Part shown: one piece after another, positions 13,136 through 23,767 of the stretch
How positions within the stretch are numbered: position 1 is the first letter of the stretch
Layout of the letters: each line of letters begins with the position of its first letter
NCBI GenBank assembly: GCA_028023455.1
Contig: JAQFVV010000183.1
Location: 2,457,975 to 2,521,974, forward strand
DNA from: Epiperipatus broadwayi
Taxonomy: Eukaryota > Onychophora > Udeonychophora > Euonychophora > Peripatidae
DNA length: 64,000 bases
Direction: 5' to 3'
Program-made: the position numbers and the translations under genes
Notes under the pieces: generated by a model
Databases searched by the model: none
What the model saw: only the letters and a program-made list of their open reading frames with translations
What the model was told of the DNA's origin: nothing

Positions 13136-13395
13136 ACATTACCTTAAAATTCAATAATCAAGAATCTAAGGAGCCAGGTTCGAATCCCATGTTAGTACTG
13201 TCACTGGTTAAGCCAGCAACACCTGAAGAAGAGGGGAGAACAATACCTCCCAAAACATTGTGCATATACTAACCTGTTTGATGTGCTATTACTAACAATT
13301 GAATGTATTTGGAATATTTAAATAAAGTTAATTTTTTATAAAGACATTCAATACTGTATAGTAGATGATGGAAATAGTTCAATATAAAAATACAG
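13136..13395 (+). mobile_element. tRNA-headed SINE, family B, 5'-truncated copy
   Basis: It starts inside a tRNA-like head (cattaccttaaaattcaat, then box B ggttcgaatccc at 13,177). The body follows: tcactggttaagccagcaac, cctgaagaagagggg, ctcccaaaacattgtgc, and a tail with aatatttaaataaagttaa. The same order recurs at 36.8, 37.2, 43.9 and 44.1 kb. Box A is missing in this copy but is visible in the minus-strand copy at 43.9-44.1 kb. The body ends in a segment shared by all copies (attcaat..., gatgatggaaatagt), probably the end recognised by its partner LINE. Confidence 0.65.
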
Positions 13396-13684
13396 CAAGA
13401 ATAGACATTAATATTATTATCCATAAGTTTGAATAAACCATAAAAGATTGGAATAATTAATTTTAATTAATACCTGATATTAATCTTAAAATCTGCAAAT
13501 TTTGATTTAAAAAAAGGTTGCTCCAAAACCTTTTTAACATTTTCATTTAGATGGTTTTCTGCCACTAATTTAATACAAATCATTAAATATATTTATATTA
13601 CATTTTATTTTGACATCCTAACTTAGCATATAAAGCAATTGTTTTATTCCTTCAGATGTGGACATAGAGCTGATATTAACAAAC

Positions 13685-13697
13685 AAACTAGATTTAT
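13685..13697 (+). repeat. Left 13-bp target-site duplication of the hammerhead array
   Basis: aaactagatttat, repeated exactly at 15,330-15,342. Together they bracket the tandem array and fix its ends. Confidence 0.85.
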
Positions 13698-13792
13698 AAA
13701 CAGTGAGGATTGCCAATTCCTCTACAAGCTTTATGATAAATGCTTAGCCAGAGCCAGCACTTAAAATATCTCTGTCAGGAACCCCTCCCCAA

Positions 13793-13835
13793 ACCCCTGA
13801 CCATGGTTTCGTGCTTTGGCACTCCTCAGAGAGGT
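13793..13835 (-). ncRNA. Hammerhead ribozyme, unit 1
   Basis: Read on the minus strand. Stem I is acctct with aggggt (6 pairs, one U-G). The core is CTGAGGA. Stem II is gtgc-caaa-gcac (4 pairs, 4-base loop). GAAA follows. Stem III is very short: acc-at-ggt. The cleavage triplet is GTC, with cutting expected between plus-strand positions 13,799 and 13,798. All core bases needed for type I hammerheads are present. The stem III sequence is self-complementary, so two ribozymes could pair to form a dimeric active fold, as reported for other short-stem-III hammerheads. Sequence outside stem I (aacctaccc and ggggaggggtt) could extend it. Confidence 0.82.
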
Positions 13836-14228
13836 GTCAGGGTAGGTTCAGACACTAGATCTAAAAATACCAACCCAAAGCTAAGCACTTAGCTAAAAGT
13901 TATCTATTGAGTGGAAAATCTGAAATTTTCAGACATGTACATGTCTTCAAACCCAGCTATCCAACTCAAATAGCTATATGGGGCTGATAGATCTTCAGCC
14001 ATGCCATATAGTAGTAGTCATAGCAATATAAAATTGCATAAGACTTTTTGGCAGAGACTATAAATAGTCAAAAATAAAAGTCATAGATCAATTCATAGAT
14101 CACATGACCCTATCTCTTAAGCTTGTAAGTTATAAACAGTGAGGATTGCCAATTCCTCTACAAGCTTTATGATAAATGCTTAGCCAGAGCCAGCACTTAA
14201 AATATCTCTGTCAGGAACCCCTCCCCAA

Positions 14229-14271
14229 ACCCCTGACCATGGTTTCGTGCTTTGGCACTCCTCAGAGAGGT
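14229..14271 (-). ncRNA. Hammerhead ribozyme, unit 2
   Basis: Identical to the unit 1 ribozyme, exactly 436 bp away. RNA cut here and in unit 1 would release a 436-nt monomer. Confidence 0.82.
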
Positions 14272-14664
14272 GTCAGGGTAGGTTCAGACACTAGATCTAA
14301 AAATACCAACCCAAAGCTAAGCACTTAGCTAAAAGTTATCTATTGAGTGGAAAATCTGAAATTTTCAGACATGTACATGTCTTCAAACCCAGCTATCCAA
14401 CTCAAATAGCTATATGGGGCTGATAGATCTTCAGCCATGCCATATAGTAGTAGTCATAGCAATATAAAATTGCATAAGACTTTTTGGCAGAGACTATAAA
14501 TAGTCAAAAATAAAAGTCATAGATCAATTCATAGATCACATGACCCTATCTCTTAAGCTTGTAAGTTATAAACAGTGAGGATTGCCAATTCCTCTACAAG
14601 CTTTATGATAAATGCTTAGCCAGAGCCAGCACTTAAAATATCTCTGTCAGGAACCCCTCCCCAA

Positions 14665-14707
14665 ACCCCTGACCATGGTTTCGTGCTTTGGCACTCCTCA
14701 GAGAGGT
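14665..14707 (-). ncRNA. Hammerhead ribozyme, unit 3
   Basis: Identical in core, stems and cleavage site to the unit 1 ribozyme. Confidence 0.82.
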
Positions 14708-15099
14708 GTCAGGGTAGGTTCAGACACTAGATCTAAAAATACCAACCCAAAGCTAAGCACTTAGCTAAAAGTTATCTATTGAGTGGAAAATCTGAAATTT
14801 TCAGACATGTACATGTCTTCAAACCCAGCTATCCAACTCAAATAGCTATATGGGGCTGATAGATCTTCAGCCATGCCATATAGTAGTAGTCATAGCAATA
14901 TAAAATTGCATAAGACTTTTTGGCAGAGACTATAAATAGTCAAAATAAAAGTCATAGATCAATTCATAGATCACATGACCCTATCTCTTAAGCTTGTAAG
15001 TTATAAACAGTGAGGATTGCCAATTCCTCTACAAGCTTTATGATAAATGCTTAGCCAGAGCCAGCACTTAAAATATCTCTGTCAGGAACCCCTCCCCAA

Positions 15100-15142
15100 A
15101 CCCCTGACCATGGTTTCGTGCTTTGGCACTCCTCAGAGAGGT
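15100..15142 (-). ncRNA. Hammerhead ribozyme, unit 4 (partial unit)
   Basis: Same ribozyme in the truncated fourth unit. The unit is incomplete at its plus-strand right side (ends 15,280), but the ribozyme is whole. On the minus strand it is the first ribozyme transcribed. Confidence 0.82.
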
Positions 15143-15280
15143 GTCAGGGTAGGTTCAGACACTAGATCTAAAAATACCAACCCAAAGCTAAGCACTTAGC
15201 TAAAAGTTATCTATTGAGTGGAAAATCTGAAATTTTCAGACATGTACATGTCTTCAAACCCAGCTATCCAACTCAAATAG

Positions 15281-15329
15281 AGATAGGGTCATGTGATCTA
15301 TGAATTGATCTATGACTTTTATTTTGACT
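15281..15329 (+). repeat. Inverted 49-bp cap of the hammerhead array
   Basis: It starts agatagggtcatgtgatc and is the reverse complement of the unit segment ending in acatgaccctatct (e.g. 14,067-14,116). It has the four-A form of the run near its end (tttt here), shared with unit 3 and not with units 1 and 2, so its template was the neighbouring unit. In minus-strand terms it lies at the 5' end of the element, where Penelope-like insertions often have an inverted scrap. Confidence 0.75.
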
Positions 15330-15342
15330 AAACTAGATTTAT
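15330..15342 (+). repeat. Right 13-bp target-site duplication of the hammerhead array
   Basis: aaactagatttat, identical to 13,685-13,697. Confidence 0.85.
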
Positions 15343-16179
15343 CTTTTATTTTTTTATTTTGTTAAAATACAATTATTAATTTAATCTACATATAAATCAT
15401 TAAATGTTTGATTCACATATTAAAGAGTACTTCTATCATTATATGTGTTAAAACAATTTTTAAAAGTAAATAATGATTTTCAAATGTTTTTTATTTATAT
15501 AAAAAGTAAAAAGTAGGAAAGGTATTCTTTTGAAGTCTACATTCTAATTTTACTTTGAACTATTTTTTTATTTTATTTCTGAGCTTGCTAAAAATTCTCA
15601 AGAATTATTATTTTTTACAGTTTCCAATTTATTTATTATTATTTTAAAACTTCAAGTCTTTTGTTCAGATTCAAAGCTTTGCAATTTTTATTTGTTGTGA
15701 GAAGAGAAAAAAACATATTTCACTATTTTTAAAAATAAATCTTTTTGAAAAACACTTGATGAAAAAATGATAATTAGTTGGTATTAAATGCTTTAAGGCT
15801 GACAACTAACAACTTAATGCATCTGTTTAAATATAAACATTAAAATCATTACATATGTAAGTTACATATCATTATCTGAATTATCAATCTCTGAAAAATG
15901 AGTATGGCTTTTTAAATTTGGATTTAAAAAGAGTGCGAGAAGAAGAATGATATAAAAGTTAGAAAGTAATGAAAATAAAATATTGGCACTAGAAATTCAA
16001 TATATATAAATATAGAAATGTAATTGTGCAAGTTTATTGTTATAGTTAGGGCACAGAGGTGAGCAGAGACATTAAAACCCACATTGATGAATAATGATTA
16101 AAGACAGGAGTATCACAAATAGAAAGTGAAGAAAATGAAAAGATCAGGATAATGATTAATTTAGACATATAATACTAAT
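15343..16179. other. AT-rich sequence, nothing recognised
   Basis: No shared repeat and no open frame of interest. Confidence 0.4.
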
Positions 16180-16589
16180 GGATGTATATAGGAGTTTGCC
16201 TATTAACTGAAAGGAGACTTTGATTCCTCTTTGAGGCCTTAAAGGAATCGAGCATAGTAAATTCTTAATGTCCACTCTATACATTCTCATCATTACAGCT
16301 GTTATTACTATGTGATTATTCATATGGTAAATAAAAATGGATATATTACTCATCAAAATGCATAAACTAGCATGGTGACATTACTTATTGACCCCCCCCC
16401 CCCCAATGAGTTTAAGATCAAGAGACAACATGTTTGTTTTTTTTCAGCTGTGTGATAATTCCTAACTGAAATAAGTTGCATTTTCTTGAAAAATGAATGT
16501 GTATGAGAATGATCTTTTTTAAAAAAAAATTTACAATCATAGCGGAGAAAAATATGGTTTTTAGTTTAAGGAGGCTGTAAAGTCATCAG

Positions 16590-17483
16590 AAAGGTGTAAG
16601 ACAAGGTGACTCCATATCTCCAAAACTTTTTACAGCAGTGCTGCAAGAAGTATTTTGTGGATTAAAATGGGAAACTAAAGGAGTGAAAGTAAATGGAGAT
16701 TATTTAAGTCATTTAGATTTTGCAGATGATGTAGTTGTTTTTGCAAATAATGCTTCCGAGCTGCAGGAAATGTTGCAGGAGTTATCAGATGAAAGTAGGA
16801 AAGTAGGACTAAAGATAAATGTTAAAAAGACTAAAGTAATGTTTAATCGATTTGCTCCAAATATGAAAATAAAGATTGATTATGATGAATTAGAAGAAGT
16901 TAAGAGTTACAAATACCTTGGTCAGATTATTAATACAGATGGAAACATAATAGAGGAAATTAATCATAGAATTAAACTTGGTTGGAGTGCTTTTGGTAGA
17001 AATAACTTGATATTAAAAGGAAATATGCCTATGTGTTTGAAAAGAAAGGTTTTTAACAAATGTGTTTTACCAGTTCTTACTTATGGATCTGAGACTTGGA
17101 CACTTAATAGAAGATCAATACAGAGACTTCAGACCACTCAAAGAAGTATGGAGAGATGTATGTTGGGAGTAACAAGAAGAGATCGAAAACGCAATGTATG
17201 GGTAAGAGAACAAACAGGTGTTACTGACTTCATTGAAAAAATTAAAAGATTGAAGTGGAGTTGGGCTGGACATATTGCTAGAAGAGATGATAATAGATGG
17301 ACAATTGAAATTTTAAACTGGATTCCAAGAGATTGTAAAAGACCCAGAAGGAGACCACATGTAAGATGGATGGATGAAATAAGAAAGTGTGTAGGGGTGA
17401 TGTGGAGAAGAGAAGCTAAAGATCGGAGAAGATGGATTAAACTTGGAGAGACCTTCATCCTGCAGTGGATTGATAATGGTTGA
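16590..17483 (+). pseudogene. RTE reverse transcriptase, C-terminal half (uninterrupted frame)
   Basis: The open frame begins at the truncation point and has no genuine start; the first 16 codons precede position 16,638. It keeps the GVRQGDSISP-type block and the catalytic motif LDFADDVVVFAN at about residue 30 of the 281-codon part. The RTE C-terminal region follows with the YGSETWTLNRR and AGHIARRDDNRW blocks, ending LQWIDNG just before the TGATGA tail. Without fingers and palm motif A it cannot be an active enzyme. About 95% of residues agree with the 55-58 kb copy. The canonical FADD here shows that FTDD in that copy is derived. Confidence 0.85.
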
Positions 17484-17500
17484 TAATGATGATGATGATG
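16590..17500 (+). mobile_element. Young 5'-truncated RTE LINE inserted in the older one
   Basis: Exact 11-bp direct repeats aaagtcatcag flank it (16,579-16,589 and 17,501-17,511). It ends in a tgatgatgatgatg tail, typical of RTE elements, which lack poly-A and end in short tandem repeats. It starts mid-RT at aaaggtgtaagac, so it is 5'-truncated, as usual for target-primed insertion. It lies in the same orientation as its host copy. Its sequence is much closer to the 55-58 kb element than to the host copy. Confidence 0.88.
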
Positions 17501-19019
17501 AAAGTCATCAGTAAAGGCAGTGATTAGTAGCTGAAGGCAGAGAGTGATAAAAACTCCCTGATTGTGAATCTTGGCTACTATAAAATGTTGAGTTTTTATT
17601 TAGGTATCTACAATTGCAGATCACTTTCAAGTAAAGAAATATTGCATGGATTGAAAGAACTGTCTAGTAATGGGTTATTATTAGATTTTGTGATGTTAGC
17701 ACAAAATATGAAAAAACAATTTTAAAAGTGTAAATTATAAAAGCATAAACATTGGAAGCATAAAAGGAATAGGATTCATTATAAATAAAAAGTGGAAAAA
17801 ACAAGATTGTGCAAATTAATTGTATATCATATAGAATTAGTTTTTCAAATCAATGGAAAATACCAAAATGAAGATGCTCCAGCAAGTTCCCATTATGATG
17901 GAGAAATAGAGGACTTTAATGTGAATGTACAAAATACTTTTAATTAAACTAATTTTAAAATTGCTATGTGAGATTTTAATGTTACACTTGGAAGTGATTG
18001 AAAGACAGTATTACCAAATGATATTTCTAATCTTCAGAAGGACTTGAAATAAATTTAAATAATAACTTGCAAGCTGTTATAGACTTTGAAGATAATTCAT
18101 GCTTTACTACTCTATTAACAACCATAAGAAAGATATCTAGTACAAAAAAACAGTACTTAGTGGATTTTCTATTGAATCAAGACAATGTATGAAAAAAAAA
18201 GAAGAAATATAATTTTTTTAAAAAAAAGATTGAATAAGAAGAATATCTTCAGTTTCATAAAATGATACAAAAAAGAAGAGTGAGTAATGGTATAAGAAAG
18301 TATAATGCATATTGTCAAGGAAAGTTATAGTAGAGAATAAAACTTTCAAAAGTATAAACAACATTTTTTTTTATTGGGAGAGAAGTTGTTTCAATAATAA
18401 TAAAAAGAAAGAAAGAAAATGTAACTGTGTTAGGAAAAAAAAGTTTTTAATAAACATGTTTCACAAGTTTTTGCTTATGGATTTAAGATTTGAGCTTTTA
18501 GCAGGAGAGCAATGTGGATATATATTAGGTATTATGAGAAAAGATCAAAAACAAAATTTATGTGTGAGAGAACAGATTTATATCACTGACACTAAGAGAC
18601 TGAAATGGAGCTAAGATTTCCATATTGCTAGAAAAGCTGATAATAGATGAATGGTTGAAGTTTTAAAAGTTCTAAAAAGAAGAGAAGTCATGGATTGGGG
18701 AAACTGGATTAAATATGAAAAAACCTTCATCCTACAGTGCATTAATAATGGTTGATAATAATGATGATGTAATTAATAGTATTATGTACTAATGAATCAA
18801 ATCAAAAAAATATTTTTTATTAATTATATATTTTTCTAAAACAACACACATACAAAGAAAGAACTAAGATGAAAATACTTATGTGATTGGCTGCCATATT
18901 ATTATTGAAATCCAATCATACTTTAATAAGTAGTGTTTGTTTTTTGATTGCACATGACAATTTTTTACATAAATAGTTGTGTAATTTTTTTTAGATTAAA
19001 GACGATTGAAAAGAACAAT

Positions 19020-19095
19020 TATAATATTTGGTAGTTGTTGGTTACGCATACTGCGGCCAACACGAACCAACAATTACCTAATATTTTATTATAAT
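19020..19095. repeat. Short inverted repeat
   Basis: The left arm ataatatttggtagttgttgg pairs with ccaacaattacctaatattttat, around a small GC-richer centre (actgcggccaacacg). Flanking bases (aaaagaacaat and attgttctttg) extend the symmetry. Probably a small MITE. Confidence 0.45.
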
Positions 19096-19367
19096 ATTTA
19101 AAAAGAGTAAATTATTAAAAAGTTTTTATATTGTTCTTTGAATGTTGATACATTACATGGATTTAATATGCTTTTGGAGCGAGAGATTGAAAAAACTCTT
19201 AAATATCTTTTGCACTACCATCTAACATCATTGTATATGTTTTTCATATTAAGTTTTTTTTAAAGCTAACATTAGTTTTTGAACCTTGGATTTTTTCTCT
19301 GATATGTACAAAAAGGTTTATTTCCAGGAAAATATGGCCAGAGTAAATAAAACAGGGCAAATTTTAA

Positions 19368-20191
19368 ATGGCCGCTCCACACATTCTTGTCTTCTTGCCA
19401 TTGCAGCTGTTATGGTTATTTATTGATCAGATCAAACAGCATTTGAAAATTGTCATAAAAGAACCTATTAATAAAATTAATTGTAGAATTAAACATGGAT
19501 GGAGTATTTTTGGTAGAAATAACTTCATATTAAAAGGAAATAGGTGTGTGTTTTTGAAAAGAAAGCATTTTTAATAGATATGATTTCAGCTCTTATTTAG
19601 ATATATAGAAAGAAAAGTTGAGAGAAGGGTGGCTGCCCTTTTCTCGTAAAATCTTTGTTGTGTGTTTAGGTTTGATGTCATTTTAGATGGCTATCCTTGA
19701 CATCTGATTGGCTGTCAGTTATGTATTGTAATGTGCGCTAGATATTTGGCAGTATCTCAATTTATTTCAGTTCTTACTTATGTATGTGAGACTTGGGCAC
19801 TTAACAGTAAAGCCATTTACAGATTTTTGCCCACTCAACAAAGTATGTAAGATGAGAATTATGAGTAATAAAAAAAGAATGAAAATAAAGTATATAGGTG
19901 AAAGAAGAAACAGGTATTATTTATCACCATTAAAATGATTAAGTAATTGAAATGGAGTTAGATTAGAAATATTGTTAGAAGAGATTATAATATATGGACA
20001 AGTGTTGGGTAATTGGAATCCCAAGTGATTATAAAATACCTTAAAAGAAACCACAGGTATTATGGATGGATGAAATAATAAAGTTTTCTGGCATGTTGTA
20101 GGGAAGGAAACATATGGATCAGAGACCTTCTGTCTGTTATGGATTGAGAAAATGGTTGGAAATGATGTTGATCATGATGATAAAGATAAAA
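19368..20191 (+). mobile_element. Decayed RTE LINE copy with internal deletions and an insertion
   Basis: It starts with leader sequence (cacacattcttgtcttctt, cagctgttatgg). It then jumps into endonuclease sequence (gatcagatcaaacagcattt), and again to the RT C-terminal part (aaacatggatggag, ttggtagaaataacttc). It runs to the 3' end near gttggaaatgatgttgatc. At 19,600-19,763 the sequence is interrupted by a foreign 164-bp piece. Frames are broken throughout. Confidence 0.7.
19600..19763. mobile_element. 164-bp insertion with 17-bp imperfect target duplication
   Basis: The LINE sequence atttcagctcttattta (19,583-19,599) recurs as atttcagttcttactta (19,764-19,780). Between them is 164 bp unrelated to the LINE: gagagaagggtggctgccc near the left and catctgattggctgtcag near the middle. 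The latter resembles the arm of the palindrome at 60.6 kb. No box A/B or poly-A tail is evident, so its class is open. Confidence 0.5.
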
Positions 20192-23100
20192 AAAAGTTCC
20201 ACTTGTGCTTAAACATTTATATGTTTGTATTAAAAATAAAAGATATATCTTTAATTAGTCCACTATAGGTCAAAAATATTTTCAACAATGTCCATAAAAA
20301 AATGGAGGTCATTATTAATTAGATAATATGCATTTTAGCATACTAGCAAATTATTTTACCTTCATGTTTAAAATATCATCATACTCATTTCTGATCAGTA
20401 ATTGTATAGATAGCTGGATTTGTTGATGGTCAGCTTTTGTGGATTGTGGTGCATAGCTGGTGCATGTGCTCAACATTATACCATGATAACTTTCACACAC
20501 AGACATATATTTGATAACCTAAAAGTGTGTTTTATACTTTAAATGTTAAGTACTTCAAATACAATTAAAAGTAGTTTTTCTTTTTTTTTCTTTTCCAGTA
20601 ACAAATATTTAAAATATCCAAGAGCAGAAACAGTAAATGTAACGCTGTAACATCATTTTATTTTGTTAACCTATTCATATTATTAAAATAAACAAAAAAA
20701 ATGAGTATTTAATTATAAATAGAAAGTTAAGTTTTTTTTTTTTTTTTGTTATACAACAATATTGTGATCTTCTAACAAAAACATACATGTTTTGAAGTAC
20801 AATGTATTTGTGCTAATTAAATAATTATATTAAAAATAATTGAAAGATTATTACAAAAGTTTATATATATACTCTGGTATATACTTTCATAATTCTTTCC
20901 AGTGTGAAGACAACGTTTTTATTTCTAGATAGTTATTTTTATATCTAAATATGCATGTATAACTATCAATTAATTCTTTCAGTAATCTTGAAATAGAATT
21001 GCCAAAGTTAAAATAAATAATAAATTCATTTCAGAACATTATTTATAAGCCATCCATGTGCAAGTTTTTATCTGACATTAGTAAAGATAATGAATGCTCT
21101 TTGCTGAAGAAGACAATTATCCAGAAAATAGTTTGCAGATTCGTTTGGTACTATTGGATATCCAATAATTTTCCATCTTTACATTGATGTCACACATAAA
21201 AAAACAGATGTATGTTGAATTAATTACTGCTTTATTTATTTATCATATATATATATATTAGATGTCTTAACTCATAGATTATTCCAATTGGGAATTACAT
21301 TTACTAGTTGCTTTATTATACTTTTCAATTCCCCTACTATATCCATAGATTTTTCAGTCATTAACTAGAACTAGTATGAAGGAGATGACACAGAGGCCAT
21401 GCATGGATTTGTGTTGACTATATTGATAAAAAATCATTTAACATTTAATGTTGGATATGAAAAAAGAAATTTATGTAGGAACTGATAAAAATTAATTTTA
21501 ATGCACAATTCTTTGTTTGAAAAGATGTTTAGTTGAATATCTAGAAAGGAGATCTTGAATTGAGATGGATCTTAGGTGATGAAATTATATCTTGAGTAAA
21601 GGAGATCTTGAATTGATGTGAATCTTAGGTGATGAAACTATATCTTGAGTAATTGGAAAATCTAAACTACTTAACAACTTTTTATAAATTTTCTGTGGAA
21701 TAGCATCTTTTCTAATATCTAGTGGAATAATAAGTGAAAGGTTAGAAAGCCATTGCAAAAAATATAAAATTGAGTATATCAGTAATATTTCTCATGGAAA
21801 TATTTATGGATTTAGAAGTTTAGTATGAACACTTTTCACCTAAGTAGGGGCACAATATTTACCAGTAGACTAAATTAATGTTAAAGAAGCTCCAAATAGT
21901 GCTTTCCAAGGTGGTTATTCCTAGAAATTATTTTAAATTTTATTTTAGATAAGGAAAGTAAGTTATATTATAGTACAAGGTTACTTCAAAGTAGCATTGA
22001 GTAGGATTATTTTTCAGTCTTTTGTTGCAAAAAGTTATATTCTGATTATGAACTATTTTTTATGATTTACTATAAAATTTGAGTATATTATTTTTATTGG
22101 ATTGGCAATATGATACCACTCTAAAAATTTCCAACTTTTTATAATGGCTTTATCACTTGAGAGTTTTTAAAAGTTTGATTGTCACAAATGCCAGCACTAG
22201 AATTGATATAGGATCCTACATTCCATATTTTTGCCACTATTCTAAATTGTGCAGGAATCAGAATAGATGATTTTTTTTGTATTTGGAAGATCATTGATGA
22301 CTATATTTGATAAATGAGAGTCATTGATAAATCCTTCTATAATTCTTTTTGTCACTTGAATCATTTTATTGGAAAATATTTTGTTAAGTAAATCAATGGT
22401 TTCCTACATTTAAGAATTTTAGAAACTTTGAAAAAACTATTTTTCCTAATAGAATCATAAGATGAGATGATGTTTAGATCAATAACTTATTATATCAATT
22501 ACTACTTTGAGTGCAGGTTATATATACAATATAAACTAAATATGACTAAGTATTTGCAAATTAAAGAAAATGATGCATAAAAATGTTTTAATTAAACAAT
22601 TTTACTGTGTTATAGCTTTTTAAAAAAAATTATAACCTGTACACTTTCTTCAATATTCTAATTTAGTATGAGAATTACAAAAATGTCTAAAAGATATTTT
22701 AACTTAAAAAAAAATGTATATGCTATTATTAGCAATATTATTGTTCACATTATTTTATGTAATTTTAAAGAAAATTGGAAAATGTATTCAGAAGTGAGAG
22801 TGATACATGTAGATAAATATATAATTATTTTTAATGAGATACAGTACATAAGTGTGGTTGTGATAAATGTAACTCATTTACACCCACATACAATTAAATA
22901 TGTACTCTTATATAAAAATAAATAAATATAAGTAATAATGGAAATTATATGTATATTTAATTTAATGACTGAAGACAAATTAAAAAATAATTGAATGTTT
23001 AGCTCTTAGAAGATCATATAATATTGGAGGTCTTATTCATGAACTTTCAGCACTTGAGTGCATTATTTTATCATTGTGCTAGACCATACAGCATAGTTAG

Positions 23101-23640
23101 ATTATGATAACCAGGCAACTGGATGCTACAATAAAGTATGTTTCTTATTGTTGGTAGCTTTTTATGTGCTTGGCATATTCTAGCATTTCAATATTTAAAT
23201 CACACAATAAATTTCAATTTGTATTGTACTTAATTAAAATATGGCAAAAAAAATTATCATATTCAAAAAATCTGTATAAACATTTTATTCCCATTATTAG
23301 AATTAATTGAATGTAAATAAAACAATATGCAATACAGTTCACATTATCATTAATGCCAATACCTTTAATTTAAAAGCTTCTATTAATAGACAAAATTACA
23401 AAATATTGTTTTATTATTTTAATTACTACTATGCTAACATAAATGAAAGTGCATTCTGTACTATAAACTGTTATAATGCAAATAATTATATTGCTGTTAA
23501 TAAAATAAATGTATATAGTATGCAAAAAGTATTTATATACAAAACTATAGATAATAAAATTAATACTTATTTTCAACAGAGTGGGGAGCCATTGCTAAAA
23601 TCTGAAAAAATCATGAATTCAGAAAAGCTCTAGAATTAAA
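20192..23640. other. AT-rich sequence; small open frames without recognisable domains
   Basis: Apart from the tandem duplication at 21,547-21,653 nothing stands out. Open frames at 22,668-22,925 and 23,307-23,633 are rich in I, N, Y and K and show no domain I know. I treat them as chance frames. Confidence 0.4.
21547..21653 (+). repeat. Two-copy tandem duplication, unit ~53 bp
   Basis: aggagatcttgaattgagat begins the first unit and aggagatcttgaattgatgt the second (21,600). Both continue with cttaggtgatgaaa and atatcttgagtaa. They differ at about four positions. Confidence 0.75.
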
Positions 23641-23666
23641 TTTTTTAGATTGATGTTAATTACTTC

Positions 23667-23697
<31 letters not shown>

Positions 23698-23767
23698 TGA
23701 AGAGTAGTTACCAAAATGCAATAGGAATTATTAAATAAAATACTTATACTAAGAAGATTAACAATGA

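Larger units (their letters stand above)
13698..15329 (-). mobile_element. Retrozyme-like tandem hammerhead element (family R), 3.6 units of 436 bp
   Basis: Starting points of the repeated unit are 13,696, 14,132, 14,568 and 15,003, so the period is 436, 436 and 435 bp. The units look identical apart from one A lost in a short A run. The fourth unit stops at 15,280 and is followed by 49 bp (15,281-15,329) that are an inverted copy of an internal part of the unit. Exact 13-bp direct repeats flank the whole. Each unit carries a hammerhead ribozyme on the minus strand, and no reading frame is present. Tandem identical units, a self-cleaving motif, a target duplication and an inverted cap are the layout known for animal retrozymes, thought to spread as small circular RNAs reverse-transcribed by Penelope-like enzymes. 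Transcription would be on the minus strand. Alternative: a DNA satellite that picked up a ribozyme, but the duplication argues for insertion as a block. Confidence 0.8.
16180..18775 (+). mobile_element. Old RTE-clade LINE copy, internally deleted, interrupted by a younger copy
   Basis: 16,180-16,345 matches the 5' untranslated region of the long LINE at 55.1-58.45 kb (ttaactgaaaggagac..., cagctgttattactatgtg). After unrelated sequence, gaggctgtaaagtcatcag (16,571) belongs to the same leader and continues at 17,512 beyond the nested insertion. Next come the endonuclease start (cttacaattgcagatcac type, 17,600-17,640), decayed endonuclease sequence to ~18,180, and remains of the RT C-terminus (18,400-18,740). 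It ends in ggttgataataatgatgatg. The frames are full of stops and the central RT is missing. A C-run (16,392-16,404) lies in the unmatched part. Confidence 0.7.

Noticed and set aside
13200-13262. Hammerhead-like order in SINE family B (cctgaagaag ... ctccc aaaac)
   Set aside because: CTGAAGA and a GAAAC-like word exist with a GGGAG/CTCCC stem between them, but three extra bases separate core and stem. No NUH cleavage site with a matching stem I can be formed in the copies.
13698-15329. CRISPR-like or ordinary satellite array
   Set aside because: The 436-bp units are contiguous, without spacers, and the block has target duplications and only 3.6 units; a transposed multimer explains it better.
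17138-17458. Minus-strand 106-codon frame
   Set aside because: Antisense shadow of the RT fragment at 16.6-17.5 kb.
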